From contig NZ_JAGGLL010000008.1 in assembly GCF_017874425.1 (NCBI RefSeq), positions 1 to 64,000 of the forward strand: DNA of 64,000 nt, read 5' to 3'. This DNA is from Clostridium punense (GTDB lineage: Bacteria; Bacillota; Clostridia; Clostridiales; Clostridiaceae). Shown here piece after piece: positions 7,618 to 16,040 of the stretch (the first letter of the stretch is position 1; each line of letters opens with the position of its first letter). The position numbers and the translations under genes are program-made. The notes under the pieces were generated by a model. It was not told the origin of the DNA. It did not search any database and saw nothing but the letters and a program-made list of their open reading frames with translations.

Positions 7618-8634
7618 ATGGAGGATAAGAAAATCCTTTATGAAGAAAAAGAAATGCAAGCAAGAAGTGGTATGGGAATGCTTATTGGAAATATAGCACT
7701 AATGATATTAGCTATAGCAGGCATTATAATAAGTGCTAGCCTTGTGGTAGAAACTAATACAACTCTTGGAGTGTGTATTATCTTATTATCAGTTGTTGTC
7801 ATTGTTGTTGCACCTATAATGCTTATAGGACTTAAGGTAATAAATCCAAATGAAGCTTTAGTTTTAACCTTATTTGGGGAATATAAAGGAGCATTAAAAA
7901 AAGAGGGATTTTATTGGGTAAACCCTTTCTGTACAGGTATAAATCCAACAGCTAAACATTTAGGAGCTACAGCAAGTCAAATTGCTACTAATAAAGAACA
8001 TGAAAATATGACTCATGAAACTGTTGGTAAAAAAATATCTTTAAAGGCAATAACTCTTGAGAATAGAAAACAAAAGGTTAATGATGAATTAGGTAACCCA
8101 ATTGAAATAGGAGCTGTTGTTATATGGAAAGTAAGAAATGCTTCTATGGCAGTATTTAATGTAGATAACTACAAAAACTATATTTCTACTCAGTGTGATT
8201 CCGTAATTCGTAATGTAGCAAGATGCTATCCTTATGATACTAATGAAGCTGGACAAGAGAATGAAAATAACAATGAAAAATCTTTACGTGGTAGTAGTCA
8301 AGAAGTTGCTTCTATTATGCAAAGAGAATTACAAGAAAAGGTTGATATAGCAGGACTTGAAGTTTTAGAAGTTCGTATTACTCATCTATCTTACGCACCT
8401 GAAATAGCTTCAGCTATGTTACAACGTCAACAAGCAGTTGCTATTATTGCAGCTAGACAAAAAATTGTAGAAGGTGCAGTAGGCATGGTTCAAATGGCTT
8501 TAAATCAGCTAAGTGAAAATGATATAGTTGAATTAGATGACGAAAGAAAAGCTGCTATGGTAAGTAACCTATTGGTAGTCCTTTGCGGAAATAAGGATGC
8601 ACAGCCAATAGTAAATAGTGGTTCAATTTATTAA
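7618..8634 (+). CDS. SPFH/Band 7 membrane protein
   Basis: Membrane scaffold protein of the stomatin/prohibitin/flotillin superfamily. Two hydrophobic helices near the N-terminus (about 15-38 and 44-66) are followed by the SPFH domain (GLKVINPNEALVLTLFGEYKG onward to about 280), including the LEVLEVRITHLSYAPEIASAML region typical of this family. The C-terminus is short. Length is 339 aa. I prefer ATG 7618 because GGGGAG is 9-10 bases upstream; ATG 7612 is only 4 bases from it. It is followed 30 bases later by a small ribbon-helix-helix-like gene, a recurring pair in Clostridia. The role may be membrane organisation or stress tolerance, which is inference. Confidence 0.85.
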   Translation: MEDKKILYEEKEMQARSGMGMLIGNIALMILAIAGIIISASLVVETNTTLGVCIILLSVVVIVVAPIMLIGLKVINPNEALVLTLFGEYKGALKKEGFYWVNPFCTGINPTAKHLGATASQIATNKEHENMTHETVGKKISLKAITLENRKQKVNDELGNPIEIGAVVIWKVRNASMAVFNVDNYKNYISTQCDSVIRNVARCYPYDTNEAGQENENNNEKSLRGSSQEVASIMQRELQEKVDIAGLEVLEVRITHLSYAPEIASAMLQRQQAVAIIAARQKIVEGAVGMVQMALNQLSENDIVELDDERKAAMVSNLLVVLCGNKDAQPIVNSGSIY

Positions 8635-8664
8635 GAAATAATTAGGAAGAGGGCTTGAGAGATA

Positions 8665-8865
8665 GTGGATAAGAAGTCAAAGGAAAAAGATAAGAAACAG
8701 GTTTTATTAAGACTATCACCAAGTCTTTGGAATGAGCTAGCAGCTTGGGCTGAGGATGACTTTCGATCCATCAATGGGCAAATAGAATATTTACTGACAG
8801 AATGCGTAAAAAAGCGCAAAGGAACTGATAAGGATAGAAAAGGTGAAGAAGACTTAATTGAATAA
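8665..8865 (+). CDS. Small ribbon-helix-helix-like protein
   Basis: 66-aa, highly charged protein. KQVLLRLSPSLWNELAAWAEDDFRSINGQIEYLL has the beta strand plus two helices expected of an Arc/MetJ-type DNA-binding fold. The start is GTG at 8665 with a GGAAGAGGG site about 12 bases upstream. It lies 30 bases after the SPFH gene and before a terminator, so the two are probably co-transcribed. It may regulate the SPFH gene through the palindrome upstream (inference), or may bind a partner protein rather than DNA. Confidence 0.65.
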   Translation: MDKKSKEKDKKQVLLRLSPSLWNELAAWAEDDFRSINGQIEYLLTECVKKRKGTDKDRKGEEDLIE

Positions 8866-8887
8866 GTGTTCTTTTCGTGAAGTAGTT

Positions 8888-8925
8888 AAAACCCCTAGGA
8901 TTTTTAGGAATTCTAGGGGTTTTAA
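8888..8925 (+). terminator. Terminator after SPFH operon
   Basis: A perfect 11-bp stem AAAACCCCTAG (8888-8898) with CTAGGGGTTTT (8913-8923). It can act in both directions. Confidence 0.85.
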
Positions 8926-9056
8926 TCTGCTTATCTTAATTTTAAGATATATAGGTGTTATTAAATGCAATTACATTATGTACTCAGATATATTAAAGTG
9001 AAAAATTGTGCCTCTTTACCACATGTAAAAATAGAAGTTAGCTCAAGATTATAAAA

Positions 9057-9410
9057 TTAATCCATATATTTTTTGCCCCAAAGGCATAGTTCAGTTAATA
9101 TATTTTTTAGTGATTCACCTCTAGCAGTAGGTAAATACTCTACTTTAGGAGGAATTGTGGCATAAGCAATCCTTTGGATTAGCCCATCCATTTCTAAATT
9201 TTTTAGTTCTTGAGATAGTATCTTATGGCTTATATTAGGGATAGATTTTTTTAACTCACCATATCTCACCTTATTAGATTTCAATATGTGCCATAAGATT
9301 ATTGCTCTCCACTTACTTCCAATTACAGTCATAGCAAATCCAATTGAACACTTAAAATCCTTTTGTCTTTTATTTTGATTTGGAAATTCTTCAATAGTAT
9401 ATTTATCCAT
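9057..9410 (-). CDS. HxlR-family transcriptional regulator
   Basis: 117-aa winged-helix protein. CSIGFAMTVIGSKWRAIILWHIL is the family signature, and the recognition region RYGELKKSIPNISHKILSQELKNLE follows. HxlR proteins often sense aldehydes or redox state and act on a divergent neighbour. The divergent neighbour here is a PhzF-type gene 164 bases away. The intergenic region contains separated GTAAGTA (9433) and GTACTT (9457) elements that could be the operator. Confidence 0.9.
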   Translation of the reverse strand: MDKYTIEEFPNQNKRQKDFKCSIGFAMTVIGSKWRAIILWHILKSNKVRYGELKKSIPNISHKILSQELKNLEMDGLIQRIAYATIPPKVEYLPTARGESLKNILTELCLWGKKYMD

Positions 9411-9574
9411 ATTCTATCCTTCTTTCTAAATGGTAAGTATCTGATTAAAAAGTGCGTACTTGTATGGGCATCTAATGAAAAATATAATTAATTATATAAT
9501 ATCTAGATATTGATTACCACAAACTTAAAAATGGATTATAATCTATAAGTTCACAATAAAGGCAGGAGAAAATA

Positions 9575-10480
9575 ATGACAAGGAAATATACTTTGTATCA
9601 AATTGACTCATTTACAAAGGAAAGATTTACAGGAAATCCAGCAGGAGTAATAACAAATGCAGATGGATTAACTGATTATGAAATGCAGAAAATTGCAAGG
9701 GAACTTAATAACTCTGAGACGGCCTTTATCTTTTCTTCAGGTAGCAATAATTATGATGTTCATATACGATTTTTTACTCCTACAAACGAAGTACCAATCT
9801 GTGGGCATGCAACTATTGCAGCTCATTATGCTCGTGCTGTTGAAAATGGGCTTAATACTTCAAGGGTGTATCATAAAACAGGTGCTGGAATTTTACCAGT
9901 AGATATAATAAATGAAAATGAAGATTATAAAATTGTTATGACCCAGGGTAAAATTGAATTTGGTGACATTATTGATGGCATAAATAAAGAGGAACTTTTA
10001 GCAGCTCTTAATATAAAAAACAGTGATTTGCTAGAAAACTATGAAATCCAGATTCTATCAACAGGCCATTCCAAGGTTATGATTGGTATAAAAAGAATTG
10101 AAACTTTAAATGCACTACATCCGAATTATGATGTACTCACTAAGCTAAGCAAGATTATCCAATGTAATGGATATTATGTCTTCACAGTTGATTCCGAGGA
10201 TAATGATATTTTAATACACGGCAGAATGTTCGCGCCTGCAATAGGTATTAATGAAGACCCTGTAACTGGTAATGCTAATGGCCCTTTAGGTGCATATCTA
10301 GTTCACCATAGGCTTGTTAACCACAGTAATTCTTTGTTAAAATTCAAAGCTAAGCAGGGGGAAGCTATAAATCGATCAGGTACTATTGAAGTTGAGGTGA
10401 AAATAGAAGATAAAGAACCAGTTGAAGTTAAGATTTCTGGGAGCGCTGTGATTGTTTTTCAATCGGAAATAACAATGTGA
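9575..10480 (+). CDS. PhzF-family isomerase-like protein
   Basis: 301-aa protein of the PhzF/diaminopimelate epimerase fold. The N-terminal DSFTKERFTGNPAGV and C-terminal NEDPVTGNANGPLGAYL are the paired signatures of the two half-barrels, and Glu in ELNNSETAFIF (about 46) matches the catalytic glutamate of PhzF. There are no phenazine genes nearby, so it is probably a detached family member acting on an unknown metabolite. GCAGGAGA lies 6-13 bases before the ATG. It is divergent from the HxlR regulator, which probably controls it. Confidence 0.88.
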   Translation: MTRKYTLYQIDSFTKERFTGNPAGVITNADGLTDYEMQKIARELNNSETAFIFSSGSNNYDVHIRFFTPTNEVPICGHATIAAHYARAVENGLNTSRVYHKTGAGILPVDIINENEDYKIVMTQGKIEFGDIIDGINKEELLAALNIKNSDLLENYEIQILSTGHSKVMIGIKRIETLNALHPNYDVLTKLSKIIQCNGYYVFTVDSEDNDILIHGRMFAPAIGINEDPVTGNANGPLGAYLVHHRLVNHSNSLLKFKAKQGEAINRSGTIEVEVKIEDKEPVEVKISGSAVIVFQSEITM

Positions 10481-10526
10481 TATACAGATTCTAGAATATA
10501 AAAAGGATTTGTAAAGAAGATTTAAA

Positions 10527-10760
10527 ATGATACAAATATATACAAAAGATTCTCTAAAGCCTTAAGGTCATTACTCTAAAGCAATTATTCACAACAATAC
10601 AATTTATGTATCTGCTCAGCTACCTATTGACCCACTTAATGGACAAAAAAATATGGTTCAATTGATGAAGAAACAGAAGGGGTATTAAAAAATATAGATA
10701 TAATTCTTAACGAAGTTGGTGGTGGTGAAGATTATATTATTAAAACTACAGTTTATCTTT
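10527..10760 (+). pseudogene. Broken ridA (YjgF family)
   Basis: The translation matches a RidA-type enamine/imine deaminase in pieces: MIQIYTKDSLKP, a stop (TAA), then GHYSKAIIHNNTIYVSAQ and LPIDPLNGQK. A frameshift follows at the A-run near 10647, then YGSIDEETEGVLKNIDIIL and YIIKTTVYL in the new frame. The reading then stops where repeat A copy 3 begins, so the last third of the gene is missing. The gene carries one nonsense codon, one frameshift and a truncation. Its position after phzF suggests a former metabolite-processing operon. Confidence 0.75.
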
Positions 10761-10832
10761 TGTGTCCATCTTTTGGAGAAACCACTTCTTGGAACATATA
10801 AATTAAATGTAAAAATGGTTTATCTAAGCTTC
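10761..10832 (-). repeat. Repeat A copy 3, degenerate
   Basis: On the minus strand this reads AAGCTTAGATAAACC, then ACATTTAATTTATATG, then CCAAGAAGTGGTTTCTCCAA. It aligns with copy 1 (ACATTTGAATTATAC and TTTAAGAAGTGGTTTCTCC). It directly follows the truncated ridA reading frame and leads no minus-strand gene, so this repeat can sit away from a leader position. 10833-11003 has no gene I can see. Confidence 0.55.
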
Positions 10833-11019
10833 AAAAGAATAAGTGAAAATTCATTTTAAAGTCCTTAGTCTAAATATAAATCAGAGAATCTTGCAAGGAT
10901 AAGGACAAAGCGCAACTCCACCATTGGCATGATCCTATAAGAAATTTTCTTACATAATTAATTGAATTAATGAAATTATAATAGATGTAAGTCAAATTAT
11001 CTTAGGAGGGTATGTTCTT

Positions 11020-11169
11020 ATGAAGAAGGCTAATAAAGTTATAAAATCAGAAACAGAATCTGCTACTCGAAACCACAGAGGTAACAGCACTAAAGGGTCA
11101 AGTAATAGAGGAGAAATAGATAGCGAAGGACTTAAGAAGTTAACTGAAGGAGTTACAACTGGTAAGTAA
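11020..11169 (+). CDS. 49-aa hypothetical protein
   Basis: A short reading frame with a strong AGGAGGG site 9 bases before ATG. The product is polar and rich in Lys, Ser, Thr and Gly (begins MKKANKVIKSETESATRNHR, ends LTEGVTTGK) with no hydrophobic segment. I do not recognise it. The ribosome binding site and a downstream bidirectional hairpin favour a real gene. Small basic disordered proteins of this kind are common in Clostridia and usually uncharacterised. Confidence 0.55.
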   Translation: MKKANKVIKSETESATRNHRGNSTKGSSNRGEIDSEGLKKLTEGVTTGK

Positions 11170-11276
11170 AAAGATTATTTTTTTATAAGAGTTTTAAAGA
11201 AATCACAGTAGGTTTATGATAAGATAAGTGTTTGTTATACCTTTAGATTCAAGGAAAAAGTAGAGAAGTTAAGTAT

Positions 11277-11321
11277 AAAAGCTGTTTCAAAAGTAATTAA
11301 TATACCTTTGAAACAGCTTTT
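11277..11321. terminator. Bidirectional terminator
   Basis: A perfect 15-bp stem (11277-11291 with 11307-11321; core GCTGTTTCAAA) ending in T-runs on both strands. It serves the 49-aa gene and the convergent greA-like gene. Confidence 0.85.
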
Positions 11322-11354
11322 AAAAATCTTAAACATAATTTACTTTTTAAGGCA

Positions 11355-11819
11355 TTACAGTATCTCTAAAATTTCCACCTCATAGGTTTCATCAGGAGCA
11401 TTAACCACAACTACATCTCCAGCCTTTTTACCAGCTAAGGCCTTTCCAAGATCTGATTCTATACTTATAAACATCTTTTCAGGGTCTGCATCCAAAGTAG
11501 TCGTTAAAGTAATAATAGTTTCAAAATCATCCTCTACAAAGTTAACTTTTGCTTTTCTATTAACCCCTAAAACCGAGCTATCTAAAGGAGTATCATCTAT
11601 TACTGTAGAAGTTGAAATCATAGTTAATAAATACTGAATCCTATTATCATTTTCTCTATAGTTTGCACAGGCTTCCTTATATTCTGCATTCTCAGACCTA
11701 TCACCATGGGCAGCAGCTTCCATCTTTTCCTTAGCAATCTCAGCTCTTTTCACCGTAAGCCTATAATCTAATTCTTCTTTTAACTTTTCTAAATTTTCCT
11801 TAGTCAATTTGTTATTCAT
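11355..11819 (-). CDS. greA: GreA/GreB-family elongation factor
   Basis: 154-aa protein. The N-terminal coiled coil (about 1-75) carries the acidic tip GDRSENAEYKEA that enters the RNA polymerase secondary channel and stimulates cleavage of backtracked RNA. The C-terminal FKBP-like domain contains ESDLGKALAGKKAGDVV. Length fits GreA. It is a single gene. Clostridia often have more than one Gre-like protein, so this may be a paralogue of the housekeeping greA. The 420 bases upstream (11820-12241) hold nothing I can name. Confidence 0.85.
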   Translation of the reverse strand: MNNKLTKENLEKLKEELDYRLTVKRAEIAKEKMEAAAHGDRSENAEYKEACANYRENDNRIQYLLTMISTSTVIDDTPLDSSVLGVNRKAKVNFVEDDFETIITLTTTLDADPEKMFISIESDLGKALAGKKAGDVVVVNAPDETYEVEILEIL

Positions 11820-12241
11820 AGATAAGATACCTCACAAGAATTTTTTATTATCAATATTATAATACATATTAACATAGATTTACATATTCAACTACCATGA
11901 CTTTAAAAAGAAAATTGAATATTAAAAAGTTTTCTAAGGGATTATTAGCAAAGTGGAATACAATTTACTTTGATAAGAATTAATAAATATAATTTTTTAT
12001 TTTAGTGAACAATATAGGCATCTATGATAAAAAGTATCTTATTCAATATGAATGAAATTTATAATGAATTAAACTTTTAATAAAAAAATCATGATGAAAA
12101 AGTCTAAAGGGAATCAAAGTAGACTCAATGGTAAATTAAGTCTTGACTCCAGAGACTTATACTATTATTAAGGAAAAACATTATTTTTATAACTCCAAGT
12201 AATAGTGTTAATAATTTAAAAAGCTATATAGGAGGCAACAT
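11820..12241. other. Intergenic region, weak promoter only
   Basis: No gene seen. TTGACT near 12150 followed 17 bases later by TATTAA could be the promoter of the gene at 12242. A 17-base string AAAAAGTTTTCTAAGGG occurs here (about 11924) and again near 12708 upstream of the next gene. Confidence 0.35.
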
Positions 12242-12634
12242 ATGAGAACTATTTTTCCAGATACAATGAAGAGAGTGCAGTTACATACCAATAAGGAAAT
12301 AAACAATAAAATTAAGAAAGAAACACTTGGAAATGTTTTAAGCTATGCAGATAAGAGTAAGGATGAAATTAATGGCAGACTAAAAGAATTGGATGCAGAA
12401 TGGGATATTGAAAGAGTCCTTGAAACCAATGCTGCAAGCGCTATTATTCTTAGCACAATTCTTGGCGTTACAGTAAACAAAAAATGGCTTTTAGCCACAG
12501 GCGCAGTAGGAGGATTTTTACTGCAACATGCCCTTCAAGGCTGGTGTCCACCCTTAGAGGTTTTTAGAAGAGTGGGAGTTAGAACCTGCTCAGAAATTAA
12601 TTATGAAAAAGAAGCACTAAAAAATTTGCTATAA
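12242..12634 (+). CDS. DUF2892-like membrane-associated protein
   Basis: 130-aa protein. The C-terminal half has a hydrophobic hairpin (ASAIILSTILGVTV and WLLATGAVGGFLLQHAL) followed by the strongly conserved tail QGWCPPLEVFRRVGVRTCSEI, which is the DUF2892/YgaP membrane-domain signature. The N-terminal half is charged and helical. AGGAGG lies 5-10 bases before the ATG. Related domains occur next to rhodanese or sulfur-handling proteins; no such partner is present here, so function is unknown. Confidence 0.75.
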   Translation: MRTIFPDTMKRVQLHTNKEINNKIKKETLGNVLSYADKSKDEINGRLKELDAEWDIERVLETNAASAIILSTILGVTVNKKWLLATGAVGGFLLQHALQGWCPPLEVFRRVGVRTCSEINYEKEALKNLL

Positions 12635-12910
12635 AGGTTGGAGAATGCCTAGCACCTTAAAAGGTTTGTAGGACATTATTTTAATTATGTGTTATTTTAC
12701 GTATGTAAAAAGTTTTCTAAGGGTAGTATTACTTAAGTAGTAATTTTCATATTAGGAAATATTAGGTATAATTAACGTGAATAGATCCAATAGATATAAA
12801 ATGGATTTTGAACAGATAAAATAATTAAGGGTACTTACAGGGTAAAATTTCAGAATATTATTTGAAATCAATGAGAAGTTTACCCAGGGGAAAGAATGAG
12901 GGGGATAACA

Positions 12911-13918
12911 ATGAAGTATAAAAGTTTTGATGAAGTGGAGAGAGTTTATTCTAAATTATACAGAGAGGAAAAGTATAAGGAAACCTTAGAAATCCTAGAG
13001 AACATTAAAATTCTTATGTCAGAGGATGAAATAAAAAGGAATTATTACAACATTATGATAGATAAGGCTAGGTCTCTTTTTAGGTGTAATTTACATGATG
13101 AAGCACTAGATATAATAGACAGTCTTATTAATAGCGGGTATATGTGTCCATTATGGAAGTTTTCGCCTTTAAATAATAACCCAAGATATAAGGATTTAAA
13201 AGCTAAAAATGACCTTTTAAGAAGAGCTGCTGAAAAAGAAGAAGAACTTAAATACAAAGTGTATGTTCCACAGGGATATGTTAAAGAAAAACAATATCCA
13301 CTATTTATAAGTTTGCATGGAGATGGTGAGGATGCAGAATATCATAATAGGTTTTGGGAGCCAGAATTTCTTCTAAAGAGAGGTTTTGTTGTGGTTGTTC
13401 CTCAATCATCACAAAGAATTGCACATAATAGTTATGTTTGGAACATAAAAGAATTATACTTTCAATATGAAATGGAAGAAAACACATGTGATATTGAATA
13501 TTTTGAAATGTACAGTTCTATGAGGGAAGAGTTAAAAAGATGTTATGATTCAATATCAAAGGAGTATTCAATAGATCATGAGAAAATAATTATTGGGGGA
13601 TTTTCAGGAGGTGCTCATGCTGCTATAGATATGGCCTTATCTGATAGAATTCCTATAAAAGGTGCGATTTTATTGTGTTCCCAAAAACCTACGTCTTTTA
13701 CAGTTGAGAGTGCCAAGAATGCTGCTGAAAAACACATTAAGTGGGTGTTTATGGAAGGGGAGAAAGATGCGCCAGTGCAAGATGTGGAAGAAATGATTGA
13801 AACTCTTAATAACTTTGGAGGGTCTTGCAATTATATTATTAATCATGGTGTAGGCCATTGGTATCCAGAAGATTTAGAGAATAAACTGGATAAAGCTTTA
13901 GGATTTATATTGAATTAG
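12911..13918 (+). CDS. Alpha/beta hydrolase with TPR-like N-terminus
   Basis: Predicted cytoplasmic esterase or peptidase of the alpha/beta hydrolase fold, about 335 aa. The nucleophile elbow is IIGGFSGGAHA (about 223-233). The probable acid and base are in MEGEKDAPVQ and GVGHWYPED. HGDGEDAEYHNRFW holds the oxyanion region. The first 90 residues are alpha-helical repeats (YKETLEILENIKIL and ALDIIDSLINSGY) and look like TPR units. GAGGGGG at 12898-12904 sits 6 bases before ATG 12911, so I prefer this start to the ATG at 12896. Single gene; substrate unknown. Confidence 0.8.
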   Translation: MKYKSFDEVERVYSKLYREEKYKETLEILENIKILMSEDEIKRNYYNIMIDKARSLFRCNLHDEALDIIDSLINSGYMCPLWKFSPLNNNPRYKDLKAKNDLLRRAAEKEEELKYKVYVPQGYVKEKQYPLFISLHGDGEDAEYHNRFWEPEFLLKRGFVVVVPQSSQRIAHNSYVWNIKELYFQYEMEENTCDIEYFEMYSSMREELKRCYDSISKEYSIDHEKIIIGGFSGGAHAAIDMALSDRIPIKGAILLCSQKPTSFTVESAKNAAEKHIKWVFMEGEKDAPVQDVEEMIETLNNFGGSCNYIINHGVGHWYPEDLENKLDKALGFILN

Positions 13919-14642
13919 AATTAAGTAAAATCTAGCTTAGGAGTTTAAAAATTGGAATAGAATCAGAATTACCTTATAGACAATACTGATTTGTAGGACG
14001 TAAAAAAATAATATTGTTTCGATTTAATGTGTTTTAAATAGAAAAAGAGACTATGTGTTACTACTAAATAATGAAAATAAATTTAATGATCAGAAAACAC
14101 TTGGCATTTGTCAGGTGTTTTTTTCACCCCCTGCCAACCCCCTGACCTATACTACAACAATAATAAAATAAACTACTACAACTAAAACAAACAAGTGAAA
14201 TTGTCTTTATGATATAACCAATAAATTGAATAAAAGAAGCACATATAAAAGGATTATTACAAAAAAGTAATAGTCCTTTTGTTTTTTGTAATTATAGCTT
14301 GGTTTTTTAGGAAGTCTAGGTGAGTAGCTCAAGTGAAATCTTACCTTATGCCTTACTCCGATCTTGGTTTTCTTAAGTTTTTTAGAAAAACTTTTACCAT
14401 TGGAGGCTACAAAGATTAAAGCTATAAAAAATATTTCAAAAAAATTTTTTAAAATCCATGCAACTTTTATAAAAACTGCATATTTAATCTTTAGAGATAT
14501 AATTTCACTAAAAATTTTATGAATTTTATTTATACCTGTTAGCAAAGTAGATCATTGCAAGAAATTATTTAGCTATCTTTTGGAAGGTTTATTTCTCAAT
14601 GAAAAGCTACTTCTAAAGACCTCTACAAAAGGAACTTATTAT
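13919..14642. other. Gene-free region with two hairpins
   Basis: Two terminator-like hairpins lie here: AACACTTG/CAGGTGTT near 14096-14124 with a T-run (end of the hydrolase gene), and AAAAGGATTATTAC paired with GTAATA-GTCCTTTT at 14246-14285. A 112-codon minus-strand frame covers 14207-14545 but has no ribosome binding site or family resemblance, so I leave it out. Confidence 0.5.
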
Positions 14643-14990
14643 TATTTAACAACATTTTGGAAGCTTCAAGTCTAATAGCTTCAAAATTGGCAGTTACCCA
14701 ACTAAGATAGATTGCTTAGGTATAACAAACACAGTTTGTTCACAAAGGTATCTTTGTTCGGTGTAAATTTGCTTCCAAAGTGCTGTAGGCATCTTCAAAA
14801 AATAAGTAAGTCAATCTGTTCGTCTATTTTGTGCTATACTGCGTCAACAGAACCCTTAGATAGCCCCACTATCTGTGGAACCTGTTTCCTTGTATACCGC
14901 GAAATATCCTTCACATCCTTGACTTGTTATTTATTTTCAGATGCCTTATTAAAATGAAAATTAACAAAATGAACTTATTATTATTTAAAG
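14643..14990 (+). repeat. Repeat B copy 2
   Basis: Starts TTAACAACATTTTGGAAGC like copies 1 and 3, contains ACAAACACAGTTTGTTC, TTTGTTCGGTGTAAA and GCTTCCAAAGTGCT in the same order as copy 1, and ends ATTAACAAAATGAACTTATTATTATTTAAAG. It is longer than copy 1 because of an insertion near 14785-14945. It lies directly upstream of the phage-type replication module. Confidence 0.6.
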
Positions 14991-15006
14991 ATTAGGATGT
15001 GTTGTT

Positions 15007-16032
15007 ATGTATAGACCAGTTGATATTGAGTTTTGGCAGGATGAATTTGTACTAGAACTTTCCTCAGAGCATAAGTTAACCTATTTATTTTTACTAACTA
15101 ACAGAAGAACCACCCAATGTGGGATTTATAATATTGGGCTTACTATTGCACAGCTAGAGCTTCAGTTTTCTGAGGAGAAAATTAGGCAGCATCTTAAGTT
15201 TTTTCAGGAAAAGGGGAAGATTCTTTATAACCCTGACAATAGGGAAGTAATGATTTTAAATTGGCATAAATACAACAACATACATAATCACAAAAACATT
15301 AGAATTTGCATCAACAAGGAGCTTAAAAGGGTTAAAACCACAGAATTTATAAATGCTTTTTATGAAATCTGTAAGGGAATTTGCAAAGAAGAACCAGAGC
15401 TTTTAAAAGAAATTTTCAAGGAGGTAGAAATTAATGATGAAATATTAAAAACAGAAATAGAAAGAGAAACAAAAGAGAGAAAAGAACTCAATGATACCAA
15501 TGAAAGAAAAGAAATCCCAAAAGTAAAAGCAGTAAAAGGGGAAGATGCAGCAGGTGAAGCTACAGGGGAAAATGCAAACACAAATCAGAAGGCAAATTAT
15601 AAAGGCAGCAATAAGGAAAATGGTATAGAAGATCATAAGGAAGATCATAAAGAACATAACATGGAAATCAATAAAGAAGATGTAGACAAGCCGCAAAATA
15701 AAAATGTGGTTTTACAGTGCTTTAAAAGTAACTTTCACTTACCTTCACCAATAGAAATTCAAAAGCTTAATCAATGGGTAGAGGACATGGGTGAGTCACT
15801 GGTGTTAAAGGCTTTAGAAGAAGCTGTATGTGTTAATAAACGTAATTTAAATTATGTGTCAGGAATCTTAAATAACTGGCTCTCAGAAGGGATAGCCACT
15901 GTAGAGGAAGCAGAGGAAGCCATTAAAAAGTATAAGGGAGCTAAAAAGACTACTCTAGTACAAAAAGAAGATAACAGTGCTGCTAGAATTTATAGCAAGA
16001 ATCTTGCAGAAGTAGATTATGAAAAGGAGTAG
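15007..16032 (+). CDS. Phage-type DnaD replisome organiser
   Basis: 341-aa protein. Residues 1-120 are the winged-helix N-terminal domain of phage replisome organisers (MYRPVDIEFWQDEFVLELSS and a conserved FLLTNRRTTQCGIY). A low-complexity, Lys/Glu/Asn-rich linker spans about 140-235. The DnaD-type C-terminal domain follows (YVSGILNNWLSEGI at about 280-293). It would load the helicase encoded 9 bases downstream onto an origin. The module looks like a prophage or integrative-element remnant, because no structural or integrase genes are next to it. Confidence 0.85.
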   Translation: MYRPVDIEFWQDEFVLELSSEHKLTYLFLLTNRRTTQCGIYNIGLTIAQLELQFSEEKIRQHLKFFQEKGKILYNPDNREVMILNWHKYNNIHNHKNIRICINKELKRVKTTEFINAFYEICKGICKEEPELLKEIFKEVEINDEILKTEIERETKERKELNDTNERKEIPKVKAVKGEDAAGEATGENANTNQKANYKGSNKENGIEDHKEDHKEHNMEINKEDVDKPQNKNVVLQCFKSNFHLPSPIEIQKLNQWVEDMGESLVLKALEEAVCVNKRNLNYVSGILNNWLSEGIATVEEAEEAIKKYKGAKKTTLVQKEDNSAARIYSKNLAEVDYEKE

Positions 16033-16040
16033 AAAAGAGC

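Noticed and set aside
9678..9902. Second frame inside the PhzF gene
   Set aside because: Lies wholly within phzF in another frame with no ribosome binding site.
14207..14545. Minus-strand frame of 112 codons
   Set aside because: No ribosome binding site, highly AT-driven composition, overlaps a hairpin, and no family resemblance.
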